Positions 55,841 through 64,000 of a DNA stretch of 64,000 nucleotides are shown one piece after another. Both the position numbers and the translations under genes were made by a program. Origin of the DNA: Thereva unica (lineage: Eukaryota; Arthropoda; Insecta; Diptera; Therevidae); NCBI GenBank assembly GCA_949987705.1, contig OX465282.1, positions 9,350,501 to 9,414,500 on the forward strand, given 5' to 3'. The first letter of the stretch is position 1. Every line of letters begins with the position of its first letter. The notes beneath the pieces are model-generated. The model worked only from the letters and a program-made list of their open reading frames with translations, was not told the origin of the DNA and searched no databases.

Positions 55841-57632
55841 CATTCGGCACCCTGATGTGATGCATAGAGAATGTCCAACTATTCTCGTAGGTCGTTCTGT
55901 TGGGACCATGGGAGCCCCCTGCTGGTATACTATAGAAAGTGTTGAGAGGTGCTACATTCTCAAACCCATAGTTGGGAATTATTTAAAAATCTACTCAAAA
56001 ATCAAGTACTATAACCTCGAAGAGATATTTCCAATGCCGCTTAAAGTTATTTAAGTCAAAATAAACAAAATCTCTAATCAACTCTCAATACTTAGTAATA
56101 AAATTTACATTTTTTATTTATTCCCAACTACTTGAAATTTACAATTCATTTTTCCCAACTTCAAAGTCCTTCTGCCTAAAACAACTTCTCCAAATCTTAA
56201 AACGTATTAAAAAAAACTTCAGTTCAACTCCTTTTTTCTAAAATACAAAAGAAATTTAAATTCAATTGCTCACTGCTCAACCTCCAACAAAATCTGTCAA
56301 TCATCTTTCACAACATTCAAGAATTAGTATATGTCTACACACAATGACTTTCAGTTAACACCATCCCAACTTAACCCCAAACCAAAGAACTTGTTTACAT
56401 AATCATTTTCACAATCCATTTAAGATCATCATAACCACAAGTCCATACCCACCTCCATTAACTGACGGAAAAGGCATGAATATTTTCTATAAAACTTTTC
56501 AAGTTTATACTCGCACCAATAATTGTGTTTAATGCAAGGCAGGTACACGCAGGTAGTCACTGGGGCTAGTGCCTAGATATTGCTGGAGATGAACAAAATA
56601 TCACTCGACAACGAGTCCTAAGTGTCTACAAAACACACATTTCGATGCCGCGATGCGTTTACATTTCTCAGAAGTTGCCTCATTTCTTGCAGTAAAAGAA
56701 ACAGTCCACTATCATCATCAGCAGAGCAGAGCAGAAGCAGCAACACAGTTCCGATCACCTTTGCGGTGGGGTATAGGCATTCAACCAGGAAAGGTAACCA
56801 CAACCATCCAACAACAACAGCATCAAGAGAACGAGGAATACGAAATTATCATCAAGAGTTCAAAGAAAAACTCATCGTCGTTTGGTGCAGCATCTTCTAT
56901 TTGAAGTCAAGATGCATCCTCTCATCCTCATCTCCATTATCGAGTGGTTAGCTGTTTTCTTAACCAATCGAAAAAAGACTTCTTCAATGCCTTAACATTA
57001 TGCTGATGTGATGATGGTGGAGACGACGACGACGAGCTGGTGGTTAAAATAATACAACAACAACAACAAAAAAATACTTAAGCGCTCAGAATACTCCTTC
57101 TTGAGAAGACGACGCGAGATTTGCCTCGATTGCCTCCCTTAAGAGGTGAGTCTTGTGTACCTGTACCGAAGGCTTTGCTTATGGGGCTCCGGTCAACTCT
57201 CACTCCTTGTTATTCTTGCATGTCGATCATATTATCTATCCAGCACTCTCCTGGCATCCGTGAGTAGTGTCATAGATCAACCAGAATGCTAATGGCCGGT
57301 AGCTGGTATGACATGATCGCTACATCTGGTATGTGTCTTCGGGGATAAGGAGGCAATCATTCTTGTGACGACCACATGACTCTGTGTGTACTCTGCATTT
57401 GCATTGGGATTCTTCAAGAGCTAGAAAATAACTTTTGATAAAACACAGAAGCACTTCAGCGGCCGTGGATGAGTTTTTGCAGGTGCGAGGCAGTACTTGA
57501 CATTATTGAAGATAGATTGGAAAGAAAATGTGCACTTTATAAAGTATGTCGAATGAAGAGCGAGGAGTGCACAGCATCTAATTATGTTACACATGCATTA
57601 TCTATGTGGAACGGATGGATATTTTGGAGCAT
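55841..57632. other. No supported gene
   Basis: Contains CAG/CAA and GAC triplet-rich stretches near 56720-56830 and 57020-57075 with open frames on both strands that reflect composition. No domain, transposon end or RNA gene was recognised. Confidence 0.3.
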
Positions 57633-57785
57633 TGACACCATTTGTTTTGTGCTTCTCTCCTCTAAATTGTATGCGTTAAGAGATTCACCATTAGTCGTAA
57701 TGACCTTCCTCTTACATATTTCATCAATTGAACCAAACTCAAATCCAGCACAAAATAAAATAACAAAAGAATCAGAAGGATAGCG
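57633..57785 (-). repeat. Unidentified coding-like repeat, copy 1
   Basis: The minus strand reads FGSIDEICKRKVITTNGESL, then NLEERSTKQMVSM. A decayed relative occurs on the same strand at 61110-61225 (SIDTELKRQFIMTNGEF, QRSTKQML). Two copies in the window imply a dispersed element. I cannot name the family. Confidence 0.4.
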
Positions 57786-57886
57786 CAGATTCAACTATCG
57801 CCGAATTTTTTATGTGAAAAAACCAAGCTTAGGAGTCAACCTTTGTACTACCAGTCAGTCATGTAGTTAAGGCCATGGTTCAATTA

Positions 57887-58685
57887 CCCAGTTTTTGACT
57901 AGGTTCAACCCAGGTTCAACCCAGTCATAAACAAATGTCGAGTTGAAACTGGGTCCACTCAACCCAACTCAGCTCTCCTACCTGGATCGAGTTGATATTT
58001 TGCCTTTGGGTTGAGTTGAAATTAGGTTGAAGCGTCATTTGTTTTGTTTGTTTACTATCCGTGAAGTCCGCTTTCGGCGTTAATTTTGTGTACAATGTTT
58101 TCTCTGGCACAAGAACAATAAGGGTGCTTTCAGTAATGCAGTTTGCGCATATTTGCTTTTGCAGTAGTTTCATTAAAGCAAGCATGCGTTTGCACCGAGT
58201 TCATAAATGCACACATGCGAAGCAAATGTGCGCAAGTTTTGCAAGTTTTTCGATAGCCCTGCAGACAATTTTCAAAGCAGAAGAGAAGGCACTTCCATCT
58301 CAAATGGCAAAATATTAGTTGAAAATATTAAAATGGATGAAGAGAATATTGATAGCGTGCGATAAATATATTAAAAGAACACCAAAAATGACAACTATAG
58401 CGAAACAAGTGCACTAATGCATACTTGCATGTATGCGCAAATTATTTTCTGCATGTGGATGCAGGTTCAACTTGCGCATTTTGCGCATGCAAGTGTGCAT
58501 TACTGAAAGCACCCTAAATTATTTCGTAATCTATAAATGAGAATTTCACACAAAAATTTGAGGTTATGTTTTGATATCAATTCAACTCTATTTCAACTCA
58601 AAGTGAACTCAACTCAACATCATATACGGTGGTTGAAATTTCAACTCAATCTCGACTCAACTTTTCAACTTAGTCATAAACGGGG
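57887..58685. mobile_element. Foldback MITE K inserted in jockey copy 3
   Basis: The ends CCCAGTTTTTGACTAGGTT and, inverted, CCCCGTTTATGACTAAGTT, with TA outside both. The arms carry TTGAGTTGAAA-type repeats similar to family H. Its interior is interrupted by MITE J. Excluding J it would be about 400 bp. Confidence 0.6.
58122..58514. mobile_element. Foldback MITE J nested inside MITE K, TAA duplication
   Basis: The ends GGGTGCTTTCAGTAATGCA and, inverted, the same 19 bases without mismatch. TAA flanks both (58119-58121 and 58515-58517). The arms are rich in TTTGCGCAT/ATGCGCAAA-type sequence. A TWA duplication with GGG-type ends fits PIF/Harbinger. The perfect termini suggest a fairly young insertion. 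An open frame across the left half has no known motif. Confidence 0.75.
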
Positions 58686-58999
58686 TAAATGTGTGATGTT
58701 AAGCTTAGTTTGAACAATAGAAGAGCAAGGGGGTCTGGTGGGTGTTCAAGTAGATGTCGATGAACCTTATTTTTGAACTCTAGGATGTTGTACGAATTCG
58801 GAAATACTGACTACGGAAGATTATTCCACAATCGATTTGTTCTATTTATAAACGAACTGGATATGATATACCGGTTGATTCAAATGTACATCAGATCACG
58901 AGTATGACGGCAGGGCCTGACAGTGTGCTTTTCTTATATTGTCGAAGGTGTAAGAGTAACGCAGATTACCGTCATCAAAGTTGTGAAATGGGCTGGAAG

Positions 59000-59237
59000 C
59001 AAGGGCAGCGCTTTCATAGGTGCAAATGGTGCATTTGCACCGGGCGCAAGAAATTAAGATTTAAAAAAAATTAAATTAATAAAGTATACCCGTGCCTTCA
59101 TTCTCATATATTAAAGGAACTGCACAGCGTTTGTTTTTTTTTTATAACTGTACCTAACTACGATCAAAAAAGGAACAGCTGATTGGGGCGCAATATGGCA
59201 TACCACACCGGGCGTAAAAAACCAAGCGCCGACCCTG
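59000..59237. mobile_element. hAT-type MITE family P, short form, decayed duplication
   Basis: A 238 bp copy closely similar to 33442-33678: GCAGCGCTTTCATA at the left, then GTGCATTTGCACCGGGCGCA, GGGGCGCAATATGGCATA and AAGCGCCGACCCTG at the right. The flanks GCTGGAAG and GTTGGAGG agree at 6 of 8 bases, consistent with an old 8-bp duplication. Confidence 0.65.
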
Positions 59238-59835
59238 GTTGGAGGGGATTTTGAGCAGATATTTAATAAAAAAGTACGGGTGATAGAACTTAGCCTTGGA
59301 GAACACCGGTCGAGTTTGTCAATTTGATATACTCACGACGAAGGGACTCATTTGGGTAGCGACTGTACGCTCTAGAGGTGAACACTTTTGCGCTTTGATT
59401 GTGTTCATGCATTCACCATTGGACCATATTCGGCCTAGGCTTTTTAAATTTGGTAAGTGCCGTTAGATCGTGTTTCGGCCGGGTTAGAAGTTAGATCAAC
59501 ACGTCGCAAGACGTGTCGACGGTGTACAGAATACCATATGGAGTCCCCTGTGAATCACAATGTTTAATGTTGTGTTGAGGCTAACAAAGTGATCTGGAAA
59601 ATTTAAGCGTGGCTAAAAACGGTGGAGAAAACCAATGTCCGTAAGGATTAAGGTATCATTCACTCACAGTCCGCCCTAAGGTGCCTTAGAGTTATGATGG
59701 ACCGCAGGTAATATTTTAAAGCACACTTGGAAAGCATGACGAGCAAAACGTCCGCTATATAGAAAATTACCCTCATAGTTCCGTGTTGTATCCGATGACT
59801 CACCGCTGTGCCCAGCATGTACAAGTTAAAGGATA
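59238..59835. other. No gene seen
   Basis: No recognisable coding or structural feature. It may include the 5' region of the following retroelement fragment. Confidence 0.35.
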
Positions 59836-59839
59836 ACGT

Positions 59840-61080
59840 CTTCCTTGTGTGAGATTCGGCGAATATAGGACGGCACTAAAAGTAATGGCCGAGGCACCAC
59901 TAACAGAAGTTTCTGGACCCACCAGAAAATTTGTAGAATCAGCTCCTACATCCTCTTGAAGGCATGTCGCATGCCGGACCCAACGGTTGTCAAAACGGCA
60001 CCAGTCACAGGATTCTCTGCCTAGGCAGGGTTTCCTGAAGTAAAAAAGGGGGAGTCGCAAGAACCCTGGACAAGCTGGCTGGGATCACCATGGCAGACCA
60101 CTGCAATTCTATCTTGACTGAGGACTCTTAAAGGCGATTGCCTACCTCCGCTAGCCAGTGGCTAGCGAATGCTGTCGCCAGGCTGCAGGGTTGGAAAGGA
60201 TGTAACCCCAAAGTAAACGAGGAGAAGGATCTTTCCAAATTTAAAAGGATCGCATTCTGGGTTCCTAATGATGGCGATACAAAACCAGCCAGTTGAGGTG
60301 CCTTTTTGGAAATGATGGGTGAGGCCAAGAGTTTGACCGCTCTGGTCCTAAGCATTAACGAGAGGTCTCTCATGCAGCTAAAAGGCTGGCTCACAACAGG
60401 AACAGGAATAACTCCAGGATGCGGGTGGTAGAGTGTAATCTGCAACACAGTAGGGCTGTCTCGGCAATCCTTTGCAGGGTGCCAAGCTGTTGACGTGGCT
60501 ACTGTACAGAAGGCATGATAAGTAACGGTGCTATATAGCGCTTTCGGGCAGCCAGCTACAACATTGCATGCAGTGATGTGGACGGCGACACTCGGACCTG
60601 TATAGTTTACAATAAAAACACTAACTACTTTCCTCTCATAGATAAAACGTTGAAAGACCTGGGAGTGGTGAAGATAGAGATTTGCAGGTGGCAGCAAGAG
60701 CATGATTATTTTATGCTCAGCTTACCTCCTCTACGACTCCAGGGACCCACCACCAATCAAAGAACTCAAGGATATCGTGGTTCACTTTAGCAAGGACGGT
60801 CTGCAGATCATCGTAGGATGTGATGCGAATGTTCCCAGACATCAAGCTCGCCAGTCAACACGTTGCCACTTACGTGAATGACTGGCGGGTCTTAGATGAG
60901 CCATCGTGTTCAGACCACAGACACATTCACCTTATGTTGGGTGAGTGCATATAGGATCCTAGATATACGAACTGGGCAGAACTCGGCCCGAGCTCATTAA
61001 CGTATTAAAAGGTTCCATGAATTCAATCAAAAACTTGAACCCAGAAGCAAATACCATCGGAATGGAGCAAGAGTTTTGTC
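59840..61080 (+). pseudogene. R1/LOA-like non-LTR fragment: ORF1 end and endonuclease
   Basis: The plus strand across several frames gives KLAGITMADHCNSILTEDS, WLANAVARLQGWKGCNPKVN, EEKDLSKFKRIAFWVPN, then LVLSINERSLMQLKGW. These fit the C-terminal part of LOA-group ORF1. Next come DGDTRTCIVYNKNTNYFPLI, YDSRDPPPIKELKDIVVHFS and KDGLQIIVGCDANV, the first half of the ORF2 endonuclease with the IVGCDAN catalytic-site segment. The second half is scrambled and RT is absent. The long minus-strand open frame at 60703-60128 is the antisense of this and not a gene. Relatives downstream in the same gene order are at 39917-42291 and 49485-50640. Confidence 0.65.
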
Positions 61081-61109
61081 CTTTATCGGGGACGCTTATT
61101 CTTAAAGGC

Positions 61110-61225
61110 TCATAACCTCATTTATAGCATTTGTTTTGTACTTCTCTGAACTTGAGCTGTGTATTAAAATTCACCATTGGTCATAATGAACTGCCTCTTT
61201 AATTCTGTATCAATTGAATGACGCT
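61110..61225 (-). repeat. Unidentified coding-like repeat, copy 2 (decayed)
   Basis: Matches 57633-57785 over about 110 bp: CATTTGTTTTGT.CTTCTCT, then TTCACCATT.GTC.TAATGA and TCAATTGAA. It is more degraded than copy 1 and carries a stop. No family recognised. Confidence 0.4.
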
Positions 61226-61229
61226 CAAA

Positions 61230-62935
61230 ACGAGTGCAATTGAGATTAGTCAATTGTTGCAATCGCATGTTGTTGGCCCTCTGTATCTCATAGAGAAACT
61301 CTTACACAAAATTGAAAACAAACTTCCAAGAAACAAAACCGAATCCAATTTCGCAATTTCAACACTAACAAGAAAAAAACAACAACCGGGACATGAATCA
61401 AGTTCCTGGCACCCTGCAGAGTTGGCATAAACCGAGGCTGAAATTTTGTTAATTTCCCTCCTAATTTTTCACCGAACGCCGGAAACAATTTCCTCACCCA
61501 TCCTCATTAGATCACAACAAAAATATTTATCCGAGTGAATGTAAATCTGTTAGCACCTTGGGCTTAAGCCTATAAAGATGTTGAGGCTGTCAAGATGAAT
61601 GATATTCAGCACCACCACCGGCCCCAGAACCCATTTGGGAAGACTTCTTCGTCAATCCATATGGCAGGGATCGTCCTTGTTGACTATACGATATACATAT
61701 ATGACTACGGCCGGCTACGACGGGTATGTACTGCACACACGATCGCGCCCCCGCCTCTTACAATTTGAATCTTGTGTCGATCTTTTTTATATGCATCCTG
61801 ACTTTCAAAACGTCGTCGTTTAAGTCACTAGAAGACTTCCATTATTGCAGCCATGTGTACTGACTGGGACCGGCATCGAATGGGACAAGAACAACGATCA
61901 CGTCTCTAATTCTTGTAAAATGGAAACGATCATGTCAACAAATAGAAGTTTATTACAGGGATGGGCGCACGTCTTTCTCTCTTGTCTCCACATCCACCCA
62001 TCACACACGAGGAACTAATTTTGGCCATGGATCCATGTGTGTGGGATTCGTTCTGTCGTCTCGTTTCCAAAGAATTGGGGGGTTTCAAAACCACCTGAAT
62101 TATCTGGAAATATTACCCAAGCGCCGTAGCCAACCCAATCCTAATCCTACCTACTTCCTGTTTCGTTCGTCTAGCAAACGAGTAACATTGTGAACACTTG
62201 TAAACGCGATGTTTTGCATTTTTGTTGCTGTTGTCGATCGATTTCTGATCGTGCTTTCGATACTGCCATCGTCTATAAATAATTATTGACAGGTTCGGAG
62301 GTGCCGTGCATAACCAATTAGCACAAATTTAGCTGAAAGATATTGGCATGCCACAATGGCTAGTGTGGGATTGATTGTAGTCACGTTTATTGTAATAAAT
62401 TTTATGAAGTTTTTAGTGTCGCTGGGCTTTACGTGGGCGGAATTTCTGGGATGATTGTGGTTGGTGCTTTTTGGCGAATTCTTTTAAATTGATGTATTTT
62501 TTTAAACGGGGTTGAAAGCTAATGGGTATTCAATGTTTTAGAAGGCTACTCTCTATTGTTCCCTAAGAACGTGAGATTCATTATTTATGAGAGAGTGGTG
62601 TTTGATAGGAATTTTATGCTGCCAAACTTTTTTGCCAAATAAGTTTATGACTCAATATACCTTCGAATGTTTCTCGAGTATTTCAGGCGTGTGGAACTAT
62701 GCAATTCACCATTCGCAATAATTCTTTCATCACTAAATACCAATCGCATCAAAGTGTAAATAAATAAGAGGTGTCTTAGAATTATTTGCTAGTGAAGTGA
62801 ATTTTTCCCCATTCAGCTCAGGTGAAGCAATAAATTACGGTTTGTCTTAATCAGTATGCCGTTTAATAAAACCTTGTTGTTTTAAGAATATCGTATTAAT
62901 TTCTCTTTTCCTGGATAACCATATTCTACCATAAT
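61230..62935. other. No gene seen
   Basis: No supported feature. The open frames are short and motif-free. Confidence 0.4.
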
Positions 62936-62937
62936 CC

Positions 62938-63620
62938 AGTGGTAGGCAACCTTTTTATACCAGTAATTTTAATAGAGTTGAGACGGACTAACACAAACCA
63001 GTACATTTGTCCCTTACAATATGGAAAATTGTACTGAGGACCAATACTCTAAGCTACTTTTCGAGGGTTACGCATACGTTTTGTATTCTGCGCGCAATGG
63101 GCTTCTTCAGTATTTTTTTATTTATTTCAAGCTGTAAGGCCATTTTTCTTGGTTTTATACCAGGGTCCAGGTTTTCATTCATTTTTGGTCCAAATGTGAA
63201 AGTAACAGATTTTTTGAACTCAAATAAATAATGGCCCGAAATTTGCCGAAATCGGCTAAAAAATATCAGAGTTATTCAATGTCAAAATAGCGAAGGTCTA
63301 GATGGCATACCCGTATAAACAAAGATTTGAACTATACTGTAGAGTTGAGCCGGACTTACATGAGGCAGTACATTTGTTCCTTACAGGATGTAAATTGTAC
63401 TGCGGCTTCAATTTTGGATGTGATAACTTCTTTAGGCACGACTGGCACTTTTTGGCCTGGATTAAAAACTAAAATCTCGCGTTACGCGCACTTTTGTTGC
63501 TCACCCTGTTTCTGGGCACTTGTAGCCATGTAGCTGGTTAAAGCATGGCCAAAAGTGAATCATCCAAGCAAAATATTTAAATGTTGCAGCCACGTAGCTG
63601 GCTGAAGAATGGCAACATTC
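62938..63620. repeat. Direct repeats and a possible hAT end
   Basis: CCAGTGGTAGGCAACC at 62937 resembles a hAT terminus, but no partner is visible before the window ends. TAGAGTTGAGACGGACTAAC then CAGTACATTTGTCCCTTACA at 62974-63025 is repeated at 63340-63390 (TAGAGTTGAGCCGGACTTAC, CAGTACATTTGTTCCTTACA), about 365 bp apart. GTAGCCATGTAGCTGGTTAA at 63522 is repeated 63 bp later as GCAGCCACGTAGCTGGCTGA. Confidence 0.4.
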
Positions 63621-64000
63621 GGTGGAGCTCCAGCAACGGACAGCAACGTATAATTCTGCGGTGTGCGCGGCAAAATAGCTACGGGCGATGTGAGGGGTTG
63701 CGTTTCAATGTTGCAATTCATTTAATATTCTTGCACACCGTAAAATTTTACGCTGCTGTTATCAGTTTGTCATTACAATAGCACCTCGCCTCATTTGAAG
63801 TATGTCATTGTACTGGCTCAAAAGAGAAAAGAGGCACCTCTTACAATAATAATTGTCTCTAATTTATTGAGGAAAATAGAGACGCATATTTTCTCTCAAA
63901 AGCATCTCTATGGGTATAATTCCCGCCATCACGCACGCTGCATCGTTGTATATGGCCCTGTAGTGAAAGACGCTTAACTAAGACACATATTGAGCTGTGT
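63621..64000. other. No gene seen
   Basis: Nothing supported to the end of the window. An element beginning at 62938 could continue past it. Confidence 0.35.

Larger units (their letters stand above)
57811..58980 (-). mobile_element. Jockey/CR1-like element, copy 3, with nested MITEs
   Basis: The 3' UTR sequence (57811-57885: TTATGTGA, AAGCTTAGGA, CCTTTGTACTACCAGT) matches the 3' ends of the copies at 27605 and 15010. It breaks at MITE K, and resumes after it (58690-58860) with GGGGTCTGGTGGGTG and GTCGATGAACCTTATTTTTG, the C-terminal coding end. A further jump leads to the segment near 58920-58975, corresponding to the region just after FADD (TATTGTCGAAGGTGTAAGAG). The element therefore has an internal deletion in addition to the MITE insertions. 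Confidence 0.65.

Noticed and set aside
56653..56951. Plus-strand open frames with Gln/Ser-rich translation
   Set aside because: Produced by CAG/CAA triplet-rich sequence in more than one frame. No start context, domain or splice signals support a protein.
57898..57930. AGGTTCAACCC repeats as tRNA B-boxes
   Set aside because: No A-box, cloverleaf or terminator fits. The sequence belongs to the arm of foldback MITE K.
60128..60703. Minus-strand open frame of 191 codons
   Set aside because: It is antisense to a plus-strand LOA-type ORF1/endonuclease remnant with recognisable motifs. Its own translation has no domain.
1..64000. A novel multi-gene biological system
   Set aside because: No cluster of intact, co-oriented genes exists here. 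All recognisable proteins are transposon-encoded and nearly all are broken.

Overview
This window looks like transposon-filled intergenic or intronic DNA from a large insect genome, most likely a fly. I infer this from AT-rich sequence, short CA/GTT microsatellites, R1/LOA-type retrotransposons with a terminal RNase H, jockey/CR1-type and RTE-type non-LTR elements, Tc1/mariner relatives, Helitron helicase remnants, and many palindromic or hAT-type MITEs. I see no intact host gene, no RNA gene and no CRISPR array. The nearest thing to a host exon is an uncertain higher-GC block near 16.6-17.5 kb.

Layout. 0-7 kb: a 1.5 kb non-autonomous element flanked by TTAA (635-2168), a 155 bp foldback MITE (4625-4779) and scraps of RTE and R1/LOA elements. 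7-15.3 kb: two copies of a MITE family with CCCGAGTAAAA termini. The second (12838-15274) was split by a 5'-truncated jockey-like element that still carries most of an RT domain and its poly(A) tail. A hAT-type element with a perfect 8-bp target duplication sits at 8081-8944. 15-24 kb: mostly blank DNA with foldback elements. 24.7-29.7 kb: a dense graveyard of mariner-like transposase, at least two Helitron helicase remnants, three non-LTR fragments and a three-level nest at 28.3-28.8 kb. 31.8-36.6 kb: a hAT-type element interrupted by a Tc1 relative, a short hAT MITE with perfect 8-bp duplications, a decayed pseudogene of a widespread uncharacterised family, and a second mariner-like pseudogene. 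39.4-43.3 kb: a hAT element (8-bp duplication GTCGTGAC) containing a foldback, which contains a 5'-truncated R1/LOA-like element (10-bp duplication). That element has lost its RT core but keeps a 476-codon open frame with RNase H and a zinc motif. 43.4-64 kb: further RTE and R1/LOA pieces, long inverted repeats, one near-perfect hairpin (54 kb), and another nest (57.8-59 kb) of MITE inside MITE inside jockey element.

Nothing here works together as an operon or pathway. The useful information is the insertion order, readable from target-site duplications and from which element interrupts which. All protein assignments come from motif recognition by eye, and no database search was run. Family names such as R1/LOA, jockey/CR1 and RTE are approximate clade labels.
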